Shown here piece after piece: positions 1 to 9,482 of a DNA stretch of 64,000 bases (position 1 is its first letter; every line of letters starts with the position of its first letter). The notes beneath the pieces are model-generated. The model searched no databases and was not told where the DNA came from. It was given only the letters and a program-made list of their open reading frames with translations. Position numbers and translations under genes: made by a program. The stretch is from Paraburkholderia caballeronis (GTDB lineage: Bacteria > Pseudomonadota > Gammaproteobacteria > Burkholderiales > Burkholderiaceae), in contig NZ_FNSR01000001.1 of the NCBI RefSeq assembly GCF_900104845.1, positions 1,116,001 to 1,180,000 on the forward strand. Reading direction: 5' to 3'.

Positions 1-597
<597 letters not shown>

Positions 598-634
598 ACC
601 CCGCTTCATGACGCGATAACAGCGCCATAAAAAC

Positions 635-670
635 AAAGCCGCATGTGCGTGACGCACATGCGGCTTTTTT
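635..670 (+). terminator. Intrinsic terminator after livF
   Basis: Stem AAAGCCGCATGTGCGT / ACGCACATGCGGCTTT with almost no loop, followed by a T run. It lies 38 bases after the livF stop codon and separates livF from the convergent ypeA gene. A-rich bases on the left side mean it could also act on the opposite strand. Confidence 0.88.
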
Positions 671-693
671 CATGGTCTCGGCCTGCGAGCGTT

Positions 694-1191
694 TCAGCTT
701 TCCGCAACCGGCTCCGGTTGTTTCGCTTCGAGCCGCTTGCCGAGGCTCACGACCGGATCGGCGCGATAGCCGAGCGCGTCGTAGAAACGCATTACGTCCG
801 GCTTGTCGGGCATCACCTGCAGGTTCACCTTCGGGCAGCCGCGCGCGACGAGCGCCGCTTCCGCGTGCGCGACGAGCCGCGTGCCGATGCCGAGCCGGCG
901 CGCGGCCGGATCGACCGCGAGCGAGTACAGCCAGCCGCGATGTCCGTCGTAGCCGGCCATCACCGTGCCGACGATCGTTGCGTCGCGCGTCGCGACGAAG
1001 AACAGATCGGGCTGCGTGGCGAGCTTGTTCGCAATCGACAGACGCGGGTCGCGATGCGGCTTGCCCGGCTCCCGGTACTCGGGGAACGCGTGCTGCCACA
1101 ACGCGATCACCGCGTCGGTGTCGGCTGCGACGAAACCGCGGATCGCGAGCGGCGCGTCCAGTGCCTGCGGCATGTGCGGCATGTGGGTCAT
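694..1191 (-). CDS. ypeA: GNAT-family N-acetyltransferase, YpeA-like
   Basis: 165-residue cytoplasmic acetyltransferase; the substrate of YpeA is not established. The acetyl-CoA binding motif RRLGIG is at about residues 99-104. The segments GTVMAGYDGHRGW, ARGCPKVNLQV and SLGKRLE match the E. coli YpeA protein closely, apart from an N-terminal extension of about 15 residues. The gene starts 19 bases after the argD stop on the same strand, so the two are very probably cotranscribed. Several Met codons sit near the N terminus (MTHMPHM), so the exact start is not certain. Confidence 0.85.
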   Translation of the reverse strand: MTHMPHMPQALDAPLAIRGFVAADTDAVIALWQHAFPEYREPGKPHRDPRLSIANKLATQPDLFFVATRDATIVGTVMAGYDGHRGWLYSLAVDPAARRLGIGTRLVAHAEAALVARGCPKVNLQVMPDKPDVMRFYDALGYRADPVVSLGKRLEAKQPEPVAES

Positions 1192-1210
1192 CGCGTCGGC
1201 CTCGTTGCGC

Positions 1211-2395
1211 TTACAGCGAGTCGAGCACGGTGCGAAGCATCGCCATCATCTGGTCGATTTCTTCGTTCGTCACGTTCAGCGCCGGCATGAAGCGCAGCAG
1301 GTTCGGCCGCGCGGCGTTCAGCAGCAGGCCGTCCGGCTGCATCAGGCGCGCCTTCTCGACGATCTGCGGGCCGATGTCCTTGCCGAGCAGCAGCGCGCGC
1401 AGCAGACCTTCGCCGCGCTCGCCTTCGAAGCCGCGCTCCGCCGACAGTTCGAGCAGCTTGTCGCGCAGATACTCGCCGCGCGCGCGCACGCCTTCGAGGA
1501 AACCCGGCGCGGTCAGCTGCGAGATCACCGAGTAGCCGACCGCCGTCATCAGCGGATTGCCGTTGTACGTGCCGCCCTGGTCGCCGGCCTCGAACACCGT
1601 GACTTCTTTCTTCGACAGCAGCGCCGCGAGCGGCACGCCGCCGCCGATGCCCTTGCCGAGCGTCATGATGTCCGGCTCGACGCCCGCCAGTTCGTACGCG
1701 AACAGCGTGCCCGCACGGCCGCAGCCGCTCTGCACTTCGTCGACGATCAGCAGCAGGCCGTGCTTCTTCGTCAGCGCGCGCAGTTGCTGCATGAACTCGC
1801 GCGTCGCCGGAATCACGCCGCCTTCGCCCTGGATCGGTTCGAGCATCACCGCGACCGTCTTGCCGGTGATGAGCTTCTCGACCGATGCGATGTCGTTCAG
1901 GTCCGCCTTCGGGAAACCCGGCACCTGCGGCGCGTAGATCGTGTCCCAGCCGGGCTTGCCGCTGGCCGACATCGTCGCGAGCGTGCGGCCGTGGAAGCTG
2001 TGGTCGAACGTGATGATCTCGTAGGCGCCGTCGCGGAATTTCTTCCCCCACTTGCGCGCGAGCTTGATCGCGCCTTCGTTCGCTTCCGCGCCGCTGTTCG
2101 CGAAGAACACCTTGTCGAAGCAGCTATGCGTCGTCAGCAGTTCGGCGAGCTTCGCCATCGGCTCGTTGTAGAACGCCGGCGACGGATTGATCAGCAGTCG
2201 CGACTGCCTGTCGAGCGCCTCGATCATGCCTTCGTTGCAGTGGCCGAGCGCATTCACCGCCCAGCCCTGGATGAAGTCGAGATAACGCTTGCCCTCGTTG
2301 TCGTAGAGCCACGACCCCTTGCCGTGCGTGAAAACGATTTCGGGCCGGTTGGTGATGTACATCAGCGACTCGATCGGGTACTCGGAGAAATTCAT
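1211..2395 (-). CDS. argD: Acetylornithine transaminase (class III PLP aminotransferase)
   Basis: 394-residue cytoplasmic enzyme interconverting N-acetylglutamate 5-semialdehyde and N-acetylornithine in arginine synthesis; many ArgD proteins also act on succinyldiaminopimelate. The class III features are all visible: NSGAEANEGAIK for cofactor phosphate binding, SFHGRT, EPIQGEGG, DEVQSGCGR, and the PLP lysine in TLGKGIGGG near residue 250. The reading frame stays open about 38 codons further upstream, but family alignment begins at MNFSEYP, so 2395 is chosen. Upstream lies a hairpin with a T tract on this strand and an arginine-rich mini-ORF, suggesting attenuation control. An ornithine or succinylornithine aminotransferase role cannot be fully excluded. 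Confidence 0.88.
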   Translation of the reverse strand: MNFSEYPIESLMYITNRPEIVFTHGKGSWLYDNEGKRYLDFIQGWAVNALGHCNEGMIEALDRQSRLLINPSPAFYNEPMAKLAELLTTHSCFDKVFFANSGAEANEGAIKLARKWGKKFRDGAYEIITFDHSFHGRTLATMSASGKPGWDTIYAPQVPGFPKADLNDIASVEKLITGKTVAVMLEPIQGEGGVIPATREFMQQLRALTKKHGLLLIVDEVQSGCGRAGTLFAYELAGVEPDIMTLGKGIGGGVPLAALLSKKEVTVFEAGDQGGTYNGNPLMTAVGYSVISQLTAPGFLEGVRARGEYLRDKLLELSAERGFEGERGEGLLRALLLGKDIGPQIVEKARLMQPDGLLLNAARPNLLRFMPALNVTNEEIDQMMAMLRTVLDSL

Positions 2396-2466
2396 GGGGG
2401 GCTCCACGCGGGGACTGCGATAACGGTTGAAAGAAGCGGCTCGACAACGACGAGCCCGGAAAAGCA

Positions 2467-2492
2467 AAAAAGCCACGGAGGACCGTGGCTTT
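2467..2492 (-). terminator. Terminator hairpin in the argD leader (possible attenuator)
   Basis: On the minus strand a 10-bp perfect stem AAAGCCACGG / CCGTGGCTTT closes a TCCT loop and runs into TTTTT-GC-TTTT. It lies 60 bases after the stop of the mini-ORF at 2552-2602 and 72 bases before the argD start, so read-through would be needed for a transcript from the promoter at 2610-2639 to reach argD. It could instead simply end a transcript of the upstream reductase gene. Confidence 0.75.
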
Positions 2493-2551
2493 AGTGATTC
2501 GAACTGCATGTGCGCCGAAGGCAGAACGCACGTCCGTGACCAAGCCTGGCC

Positions 2552-2602
2552 CTAAGGAAGGGGCGAGCGGCGACGTCGGAGGGCGGACAGGGTGCGGTTC
2601 AT
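2552..2602 (-). CDS. Possible arginine leader peptide (16 aa)
   Basis: The mini-ORF encodes MNRTLSALRRRRSPLP with four successive arginine codons (CGA CGT CGC CGC) and ends in TAG. No Shine-Dalgarno is visible, but a good promoter ends seven bases before its ATG, so the transcript could begin at the start codon (leaderless), as in rhizobial trpL. A terminator hairpin and then argD follow. This layout is that of classical ribosome-mediated attenuation. Translation and regulation are inference; no experiment or homologue is known to me. Confidence 0.45.
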   Translation of the reverse strand: MNRTLSALRRRRSPLP

Positions 2603-2609
2603 GCGCGCA

Positions 2610-2639
2610 AGAATACGATAAGGCGAACGCCGGTGTAAA
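2610..2639 (-). promoter_or_regulatory. Sigma-70-like promoter of the argD leader
   Basis: Minus-strand -35 TTTACA (2639-2634, 5 of 6 consensus) and -10 TATTCT (2615-2610, 4 of 6) are separated by 18 bases. The expected start of transcription is at 2602-2603, right on the ATG of the mini-ORF. Confidence 0.5.
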
Positions 2640-2730
2640 CCATCAATTGCGCGCGGCCGACAATTTTTTCGCCGGCCGCGTGTGCGCACTCGCGCGGATG
2701 CGCGATTCGAAACGATTTCAGGCCGCGATT

Positions 2731-3762
2731 TCAGACCGGATTCGCGAGGTCGGCCGCGCTCGTGAACGAGTCCGCATAAAACTCGTTTTCGGGCAGTCCG
2801 TGATGCTGCGAGAAGTCGCGCTGCGCGGACTCGACCATCACCGGCGCGCCGCACGCATACACCTGATGGCCGGACAGATCGGGAAGATCCTCGATCACCG
2901 CGCGATGCACGAAGCCCGTGCGGCCGGTCCAGTTGTCGGCCGCGTCCGGCTCGGACAGCACCGGCACGAAGCGGAAGTTCGGCACGTCCTTCGCCCATTG
3001 CTCCGCGAGGTCCATCAGGTACAGGTCCTTGCGGCGGCGCGCGCCCCAGTACAGCGTGATCGGGCGCGCGATCTGCTTGTGGATCGCATGTTCGACGATC
3101 GCCTTGATCGGCGCGAAGCCGGTGCCCGACGCGAGCAGCACGATCGGCTTGTCCGAGTCTTCGCGCAGGAAGAACGTGCCGAGCGGCGCTTCGAAGCGCA
3201 GGATGTCGCGCTCCTTCAGCGCGCCGAACACGTGGTCGGTGAACTTGCCGCCCGGCATGTGGCGGATGTGCAGTTCGAGCGGGCCTTCGTCGTGCGGCGC
3301 GCTCGCCATCGAATAACAGCGGCGCGTGCCGTCCTTCAGGATGAATTCGAGGTACTGGCCGGCGAGATATTGCAGGCGCTCGTTCGCCGGCAGTTGCAGC
3401 TTCAGCACGACGACGTCGTCGGCCTTGTGTTCGATCGCGTTCACGCGGCACGGCAGCTTGCGCACCTGCACGTCGCCGACGCCCGCGACTTCGCGGATGT
3501 CGATTTCGAGGTCCGACTGCGCGGTCGCGCAGCAGAACAGCGCCATGCCGCGGGTCTTTTCGTCGTTCGACAGCGCGGATGCCGCATGCGCGCGCTGCTC
3601 GATGTCGCCGCTGATGACCGAGCCCTTGCACGAGCCGCATGCGCCGTTCTTGCAGCCATACGGCAGGCCGATGCCCTGGCGCAGGGCCGCGTTGAGGACC
3701 GGTTCGTCCGGCTCGACCTGGAACTGCCGGCCGCTTTGCTTGAGCGTTACGTTGAATGCCAT
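2731..3762 (-). CDS. AscD-type NAD(P)H/flavin/2Fe-2S oxidoreductase
   Basis: 343 residues: an N-terminal plant-type ferredoxin domain followed by a ferredoxin-NADP reductase-like FAD/NAD(P) domain. The [2Fe-2S] cysteines are in CKNGACGSCKG plus the later FCCAT. The FAD motif RCYSMAS, the NAD(P) motif LASGTGFAPIKA and the C-terminal YACGAP are present. Proteins with this order include CDP-6-deoxy-L-threo-D-glycero-4-hexulose-3-dehydrase reductase (AscD) and oxygenase reductases. Nothing nearby makes deoxysugars, so a general electron-transfer role is as likely as the annotated sugar function. The start MAFNVTL is chosen by alignment with the ferredoxin domain; it is divergent from the SDR gene. 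Confidence 0.85.
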   Translation of the reverse strand: MAFNVTLKQSGRQFQVEPDEPVLNAALRQGIGLPYGCKNGACGSCKGSVISGDIEQRAHAASALSNDEKTRGMALFCCATAQSDLEIDIREVAGVGDVQVRKLPCRVNAIEHKADDVVVLKLQLPANERLQYLAGQYLEFILKDGTRRCYSMASAPHDEGPLELHIRHMPGGKFTDHVFGALKERDILRFEAPLGTFFLREDSDKPIVLLASGTGFAPIKAIVEHAIHKQIARPITLYWGARRRKDLYLMDLAEQWAKDVPNFRFVPVLSEPDAADNWTGRTGFVHRAVIEDLPDLSGHQVYACGAPVMVESAQRDFSQHHGLPENEFYADSFTSAADLANPV

Positions 3763-3843
3763 GTTCGAAGAAGCGAGTGTCTGTAATCTGGAATCCGGAA
3801 GGGCCGCCCGCAAGGGGTTCCTCGCAGCTAAAATGCGTGCACC

Positions 3844-4959
3844 ATGACTGTCACACGAACCCTGCGCCGTCCGCGCATCCTGATCGTCGGCTGCGGCGAC
3901 GTGGGTCTGCGTTGCGTCGAGCGGCTGCGTGGCCGTGCGCGGGTGTTCGCGTTGACGAGCCAGCCGTCGCGCCGTGCGACGCTGCGCGATGCGGGCACGC
4001 TGCCACTGGTCGGCGACCTCGACGTGCGCGGCAGTCTCGCGCGGCTCGCCGGGCTCGCGCCCGTCGTGCTGCATCTCGCGCCGCCGCAGAAGGCCGGCGA
4101 CGACGATCGCCGCACGCAGGCGCTGATCGCGGCGCTGACCGCGCGGCGCCGTGCGCCGTCGCGTCCTTCGACCGGTTACGGGGCCATCGGACGACTGCGC
4201 AGCACGACGACGCCGGGGTCGCTGCCGCCCCCGGCGATACACGGTGGCGCGGCTACCGGACCGTCGCGGCACGCGTTATCGACCCGGCCTGACGCCCGCG
4301 CGGCGAGCCGCCGCAAAGCGTCCGCTATTGTACCCGAGCGGGCTTTCGCGCCCGCCTGCCGCCTGCCGGCGCGTTTGCGCATCGTCTATGCGAGCACGAC
4401 CGGCGTGTATGGCGACTGCGGCGGCGCGCGGATCGACGAAACGCGGGTGGTGCAGCCGGCCACGCCGCGCGCGCGACGGCGCGTAGCGGCCGAACGGCGG
4501 TTGCGCCGTGCGACCGCGCGCGGCGCGCTGGCGGCGACGATCGCGCGGATTCCGGGCATCTACGCGGCGGACCGGCTGCCGCTCGCGCGTCTCGCGAAAG
4601 GCACGCCCGCGCTCGCGCAAGCCGACGACGTGTACACGAGCCACATCCACGCGGACGACCTCGCGGCGATCCTCGTGCGTCTCGCGACGCACGGCCGGCC
4701 GTCGCGCGTGATTCACGCGTCGGACGACAGCGAACTGAAGATGGGCGCGTATTTCGACCGCGTCGCCGATGCGTTCGGCATCGCGCGCGCGCCCCGCGTG
4801 AGCCGCGCGGATGCGGAACGGCAGATCGATCCGATGCTGCTGTCGTTCATGCGCGAATCGCGCCGGCTGTCGAACCGGCGGCTGAAACGCGAATTGCGCG
4901 TGCGCCTGCGTTATCCGACCGTCGACGATTTCCTGCGCACGCTGCCGCCGCGCGCGTGA
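3844..4959 (+). CDS. NAD-dependent epimerase/dehydratase (SDR) family protein
   Basis: 371 residues. The N terminus RPRILIVGCGDVGLRCVERL is a Rossmann NAD(P)-binding motif of extended/atypical SDR type, as in YeeZ-like proteins. The segment RIVYASTTGVYGDCGG is the usual central strand with Thr-Thr-Gly-Val-Tyr. Between the two lies about 75 Arg/Ser/Pro/Ala-rich residues (about 100-178) that look like a low-complexity insertion and may be unstructured. The downstream part (SHIHADDLAAILV, HASDDSELKMGAYFD) aligns with the family again. Substrate unknown. It is divergent from the AscD-type gene. Confidence 0.8.
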   Translation: MTVTRTLRRPRILIVGCGDVGLRCVERLRGRARVFALTSQPSRRATLRDAGTLPLVGDLDVRGSLARLAGLAPVVLHLAPPQKAGDDDRRTQALIAALTARRRAPSRPSTGYGAIGRLRSTTTPGSLPPPAIHGGAATGPSRHALSTRPDARAASRRKASAIVPERAFAPACRLPARLRIVYASTTGVYGDCGGARIDETRVVQPATPRARRRVAAERRLRRATARGALAATIARIPGIYAADRLPLARLAKGTPALAQADDVYTSHIHADDLAAILVRLATHGRPSRVIHASDDSELKMGAYFDRVADAFGIARAPRVSRADAERQIDPMLLSFMRESRRLSNRRLKRELRVRLRYPTVDDFLRTLPPRA

Positions 4960-5002
4960 CGACGGAGCGCGGCCGCCGCGATACGCGTCGCGTCCCGCGG
5001 CT

Positions 5003-5191
5003 TCAAAGCAGGGCGGGCAATGTTTCGAGCAGCAGGAAGCAGAACAATGCGCCGATCAGCGCGCCGATCAGGTCCGGTCGATACTGGCGCCGCGCACGCA
5101 TGCCGACGAGCAGCCCGCCGATCAGCAACACGGCAAGCCCCACGAACGCGATCAGCCAGTACGAAATCCCGAATGTGCCATTGATGATCAT
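5003..5191 (-). CDS. Small two-helix membrane protein, function unknown
   Basis: 62 residues with two clear hydrophobic segments (ISYWLIAFVGLAVLLIGGLLV and LIGALIGALFCFLLLETLPALL) separated by a basic loop MRARRQYRP. The start at MIINGTF is supported by GGAGG six bases upstream; the frame is open further but lacks a ribosome binding site. I do not recognise a named family. It stands between convergent and divergent neighbours and is probably transcribed alone. Confidence 0.65.
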   Translation of the reverse strand: MIINGTFGISYWLIAFVGLAVLLIGGLLVGMRARRQYRPDLIGALIGALFCFLLLETLPALL

Positions 5192-5344
5192 GATCGCCCT
5201 CCAGCCCGGTTTTTGTGGTTGTTTCAGCGAGTATAGGGCGGGTCGTTCGCAACGGCATGCTGCGGCGCGGCGCAAACGGCCGCATTTCCTGCGTCAGCGT
5301 GCGCCGGCCCACGCGCACGGCGGGTGGCTTCGCGTTTACCCCTT

Positions 5345-6049
5345 TTACCCGTTACGCAGCGCGGCGAGCTGTTCCGCGTCGAGCCATCGCCATGCGCCCG
5401 GCGCGAGATCGGCGGGCAACGCGAAGCCGCCGATGCGCTCGCGATGCAGCGCGTCGACGCGATTGCCGGCCGCCGCGACCATCCGCTTCACCTGGTGATA
5501 CTTGCCTTCGAGCACCGTCAGTTCGAGTTCGCGCTCGCCGCGTGCGCGCGCCGCGACGGCCGCGCTCGGCTCGCGTTCGCCATGCAGCAGCACGCCGTCG
5601 CGCAGTGCGTGCAGTTGCGCGTCGTCGAGCGGATGGCGCGTCGTCGCGACGTACAGTTTCGGCACCTTGCGTTTCGGCGATGTGAACGCGTGCACGAACT
5701 GTCCGTCGTCGGACAGCAGCAACAGGCCGGTCGTGTCCTGATCGAGTCGGCCGACGCACTGCACGCCGCGCGCCGCGAACGGCGGCGGCAGCAGATGGAA
5801 CACGCTCAGGTGATGCTGCGGATCGCGCGAGCATTCGTAGCCGGCGGGCTTGTTCAGCATCAGATACGCGTGCTCGTGGAACGGCCAGACCTCGCCGTCG
5901 ACGGTGAACGCGAGCCCGTCGGTGTCGAACGACGCGAGCGGATCGGTGCAGGCCGCGCCGCCGATCGCGACGCGCGCGTCGGCGATCAGCGCGCGGCACT
6001 GCCGGCGGGAGCCGAAGCCCTGCGTGAAGAGGATGCTTTCGAGATTCAT
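5345..6049 (-). CDS. rsuA: 16S rRNA pseudouridine(516) synthase RsuA
   Basis: 234-residue enzyme that isomerises U516 of 16S rRNA to pseudouridine during small-subunit assembly. It has an N-terminal S4-like RNA-binding region (ESILFTQGFGSRRQCRALI), LMLNKPAGYECSRD, and the catalytic-Asp motif GRLDQDTTGLLLLSDDG. It ends with GKYHQVKRMVAAAGNRV, a hallmark of the RsuA/RluBEF branch. Length matches RsuA. A closely related RluE/F activity cannot be separated on motifs alone. Confidence 0.88.
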   Translation of the reverse strand: MNLESILFTQGFGSRRQCRALIADARVAIGGAACTDPLASFDTDGLAFTVDGEVWPFHEHAYLMLNKPAGYECSRDPQHHLSVFHLLPPPFAARGVQCVGRLDQDTTGLLLLSDDGQFVHAFTSPKRKVPKLYVATTRHPLDDAQLHALRDGVLLHGEREPSAAVAARARGERELELTVLEGKYHQVKRMVAAAGNRVDALHRERIGGFALPADLAPGAWRWLDAEQLAALRNG

Positions 6050-6348
6050 GGCATGCGATGCGCGGCAAACCGCAGCATTCTAACCGGCGCGGCGCGCGTC
6101 CCTTCCTGCACGGTCTGGTTTCCAGCACGTATCGCCGCGATGGCGTAACGTAGCGACGTGCGGTTCGATGCGCACGCAGTCAGCGGCCCGCAAGGCCGCG
6201 CGCGCCAATCGCAAGCTTCCCTTCAGCGGCATTCGCCGCGCCTTTCTTCCGGTTTCCAGCACGGCGCGTGCATGCGTGGTGTGTCCGCCGGCACGCCGAC
6301 ATCGTCGCGTCCGATCCCGTTAGCAACCCGTAGCAAACGGAGGACTGT

Positions 6349-8067
6349 ATGGCCAACACAATCGCGGACTTTCTGGCAAAGACACTCGAAGCCGCCGGCG
6401 TCGAGCGGATCTGGGGCGTGACGGGCGACAGCCTGAACGGCCTTTCGGACAGCCTGCACCGGCTCGGCACGATCCGCTGGATGCATACGCGGCACGAGGA
6501 GGTCGCCGCGTTCGCCGCGGGCGCCGACGCCGCTTCGACCGGTCGGCTCGCGGTGTGCGCGGGCAGTTGCGGGCCGGGCAATCTGCATCTGATCAACGGG
6601 CTCTATGATTGCCATCGCAATCGCGTGCCGGTGCTCGCGATCGCCGCGCACATTCCGTCCACCGAGATCGGCCTCGGCTACTTTCAGGAGACGCATCCGC
6701 AGCAGCTGTTCAAGGAGTGCAGCCACTACGTCGAGCTGGTGACGAACGCATCGCAGTTTCCGCGCGTGCTCGCGACCGCGCTGCGCACCGCGATCGACGA
6801 CAGCGGCGTCGCGGTGATCGTGCTGCCGGGCGACGTCGCGCTGCTCGAAGCGCCGGAAGAAACGCCGTCGTGGACGCAGTCCGCGCGGCCCGCGGCGGCG
6901 GCGCCGGCCGCGGACATCGACCGGCTCGCGGACCTGCTGAACCATTCGGGCGGCGTGACGCTGCTGTGCGGCAGCGGCTGCAAGGATGCGCACGACGACG
7001 TCGTCGCGTTCGCCGACACGCTCGGCGCGCCGACCGTGCATGCGCTGCGCGGCAAGCAGTACGTCGAATGGAGCAACCCGTACGACGTCGGGATGACCGG
7101 GCTGATCGGCTTCAGCTCCGGTTATCACGCGATGATGTCGTGCGACACGCTGGTGATGCTCGGCACCGACTTCCCGTATCGCAACTTCTATCCGCCGCAC
7201 GCGAAGATCGTGCAGATCGACAGCGACCCCGCCGCGCTCGGCAAGCGCGCGCCGCTCGCGCTGGGGCTCGTCGGCGACGTGCGCGAGACGCTGCGCGCGG
7301 TCACGCCGAAGCTCACGCGCAAGACCGATCGCCGCTTCATCGAACGCGCGCGCGAGCACTACGCGAATGCGCGCAAGGGACTCGACGAACTCGCGCGGCC
7401 GTCGGCGGCGGGCAAGCCGGTTCATCCGCAATACCTGACCGCGCGCGTCGATGCGCTCGCGGCGGACGACGCGATCTTCGCGGTCGATGTCGGCACGCCG
7501 ACGCTGTGGGCCGCGCGTTATCTGACGATGAACGGCAAGCGCCGTCTGCATGGCTCGTTCAATCACGGGTCGATGGCGAACGCGATGCCGCAGGCGCTCG
7601 GCGCGCAGGCGGCCAGCAAAGGGCGGCAGGTGGTGTCGCTCTCCGGCGACGGCGGGCTGTCGATGCTGATGGGCGATCTGCTGAGCGCGCGCCAGCTCGA
7701 CCTGCCGATCAAGATCGTCGTGTTCAACAACAGTTCGCTCGGCTTCGTCGCGATGGAGATGAAGGCGGGCGGCTACCTCGATACCGGCACCGACCTGAGC
7801 CCGACCGACTTCGCGGCGATCGCGCGCAGCGCGGGGATTTTCAGCGTGCGCGTCGAGACGTCCGCGCAGGTCGACGAGGCGCTGCAAAGCGCGTTCGCGC
7901 ATCCGGGGCCGGCGCTCGTCGACGTCGTGACCGCGAAGCATGAACTCGCGATGCCGCCGAAGCTGCAATGGGCGCAGGCGAAAGGGTTCAGCCTCTACAT
8001 GCTGCGCGCGGTGCTGAGCGGGCGCGGCGACGAGGTGATCGAGCTGGCGGCGACGAACCTGCGTTGA
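6349..8067 (+). CDS. poxB: Pyruvate dehydrogenase (quinone) / pyruvate oxidase PoxB
   Basis: 572-residue ThDP- and FAD-dependent enzyme that decarboxylates pyruvate to acetate and passes electrons to ubiquinone at the inner membrane. The glutamate of the ThDP active site is in [15 protein letters not shown], and [16 protein letters not shown] is typical of PoxB. The ThDP-binding [15 protein letters not shown]...VVFNNSSLG lies near residues 430-465, and the C terminus [22 protein letters not shown] matches the membrane-binding tail of E. coli PoxB. AACGGAGGACTGT precedes the ATG as ribosome binding site. Monocistronic, ending at a long hairpin. Confidence 0.92.
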   Translation: MANTIADFLAKTLEAAGVERIWGVTGDSLNGLSDSLHRLGTIRWMHTRHEEVAAFAAGADAASTGRLAVCAGSCGPGNLHLINGLYDCHRNRVPVLAIAAHIPSTEIGLGYFQETHPQQLFKECSHYVELVTNASQFPRVLATALRTAIDDSGVAVIVLPGDVALLEAPEETPSWTQSARPAAAAPAADIDRLADLLNHSGGVTLLCGSGCKDAHDDVVAFADTLGAPTVHALRGKQYVEWSNPYDVGMTGLIGFSSGYHAMMSCDTLVMLGTDFPYRNFYPPHAKIVQIDSDPAALGKRAPLALGLVGDVRETLRAVTPKLTRKTDRRFIERAREHYANARKGLDELARPSAAGKPVHPQYLTARVDALAADDAIFAVDVGTPTLWAARYLTMNGKRRLHGSFNHGSMANAMPQALGAQAASKGRQVVSLSGDGGLSMLMGDLLSARQLDLPIKIVVFNNSSLGFVAMEMKAGGYLDTGTDLSPTDFAAIARSAGIFSVRVETSAQVDEALQSAFAHPGPALVDVVTAKHELAMPPKLQWAQAKGFSLYMLRAVLSGRGDEVIELAATNLR

Positions 8068-8076
8068 GCGGGGCAA

Positions 8077-8115
8077 GCGTCATCGCGAACCGTTGCATCG
8101 GGTTCGCGATGACGC
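8077..8115. terminator. Long hairpin between convergent poxB and tartrate dehydrogenase genes
   Basis: A perfect 15-bp inverted repeat, GCGTCATCGCGAACC / GGTTCGCGATGACGC, surrounds a 9-base loop. There is no T tract on either side, so it is either a bidirectional non-canonical terminator or an RNA 3'-end protecting structure. It lies in the 80-base gap between two convergent genes. Confidence 0.55.
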
Positions 8116-8147
8116 GCGGGTGATGGACGCCCGATGCGGATGCGTGC

Positions 8148-9239
8148 TTAACCCGCGTGGTCGGCGACGCGTTTCGCGATCGCATCGCCGAGGTCGCCGG
8201 TCGATGCGCTGCCGCCCATGTCGCGCGTATGCGGACCCTGCTTCAGCACGTCGGCGATCGCCGCGACGATCGCGTCGTGCGCATCGCGCTCCGCGCCTTC
8301 GTGATGGCCGAGGAAGTCGAGCATCATCGCGGCGGACCAGATCATCGCGACCGGATTCGCGATCTGCTGGCCGGCGATGTCCGGCGCGGAGCCGTGCACC
8401 GGCTCGAACAGCGACGGGAAGCGCCGCTCCGGATTCAGGTTCGCGGACGGCGCGATGCCGATCGTGCCGGTGCACGCGGGACCGAGGTCCGACAGGATGT
8501 CGCCGAACAGGTTCGACGCGACGACCACGTCGAAGCGCTGCGGATGCAGCACGAAGCGCGCGCACAGAATGTCGATGTGCTGTTTGTCCCACGTGATGTC
8601 CGGATACTGCGCGGCGATCTCGGCCGCGCGCGCGTCCCACCACGGCATGCTGATCGCGATGCCGTTGCTCTTCGTCGCGACCGTCACGTGATGCCGCTCG
8701 CGCCGCCGCGCGAGATCGAACGCGAACTTCAGCACGCGTTCGGTGCCGGTGCGCGTGAACACCGACTGCTGCACGACGAACTCGCGCTCGGTGCCTTCGA
8801 ACATCGTGCCGCCGACCGACGAATATTCGCCTTCGGTGTTCTCGCGGACGATCAGGAAATCGATGCCGTTGCTGTTCGCGAGCGGCGAGCGCACGCCGTC
8901 GAACGTGCGCGCGGGACGCAGGTTCACGTACTGGTCGAACTCGCGGCGAAACTTCAGCAGCGAGCCCCACAGCGAGATGTGGTCGGGCACGGTGTCCGGC
9001 CAGCCGACCGCGCCGAACAGGATCGCGTCGACGTCCGCGAGCTGTTCCTTCCAGTCGTCCGGCATCATCTTGCCGTGCTTCACGTAGTAGTCGCAGCTGG
9101 CCCAGTCGATGTGGCGATAGTCGAGCTGCACGCCGAAGCGGCGGCTCACGACGTCGAGCACGCGCAGCGCTTCGGGCATGACTTCGCGGCCGATCCCGTC
9201 TCCGGGGATCACCGCGACGCGATGGAGTTTGGCGGTCAT
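8148..9239 (-). CDS. ttuC: Tartrate / D-malate dehydrogenase
   Basis: 363-residue member of the isocitrate/isopropylmalate dehydrogenase family, oxidising tartrate or D-malate with NAD+ and a divalent metal. It begins with VAVIPGDGIGREVMPEALRVL and carries the FLIVRENTEGEYSSVGG loop typical of the tartrate dehydrogenase/DmlA branch and the metal/cofactor motifs DVVVASNLFGDILSDL and FEPVHGSAPDIAGQ. The start MTAKLHR fits the family length; upstream in-frame codons do not. LeuB is less likely because the substrate loop lacks the LeuB pattern. Confidence 0.86.
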   Translation of the reverse strand: MTAKLHRVAVIPGDGIGREVMPEALRVLDVVSRRFGVQLDYRHIDWASCDYYVKHGKMMPDDWKEQLADVDAILFGAVGWPDTVPDHISLWGSLLKFRREFDQYVNLRPARTFDGVRSPLANSNGIDFLIVRENTEGEYSSVGGTMFEGTEREFVVQQSVFTRTGTERVLKFAFDLARRRERHHVTVATKSNGIAISMPWWDARAAEIAAQYPDITWDKQHIDILCARFVLHPQRFDVVVASNLFGDILSDLGPACTGTIGIAPSANLNPERRFPSLFEPVHGSAPDIAGQQIANPVAMIWSAAMMLDFLGHHEGAERDAHDAIVAAIADVLKQGPHTRDMGGSASTGDLGDAIAKRVADHAG

Positions 9240-9482
9240 AGACAAAGGCTCTGAAGTGAGGTCGCGCGACGCGGAGCAGGCACGGCTCGCGCGACGGGCT
9301 CGCGACGGAGCGGCTATTTTAGGCCCGAACATCGCGGGACGCCGTGAACGCAGCGGCAAAGGGCGGCTTCGCATTCGCGTCGTGCGCAGGCGGATTTCCG
9401 TGCCGGCGCGTCCACACGCTTTCACCCATCAATCTTTCCGCTTACGTGCCGATAACCACGATGTCGCTCACATCCGCTCACG

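Noticed and set aside
645..2494. Long open frames antisense to ypeA and argD
   Set aside because: They are shadows of high-GC third-codon positions; the same pattern occurs opposite nearly every real gene here.
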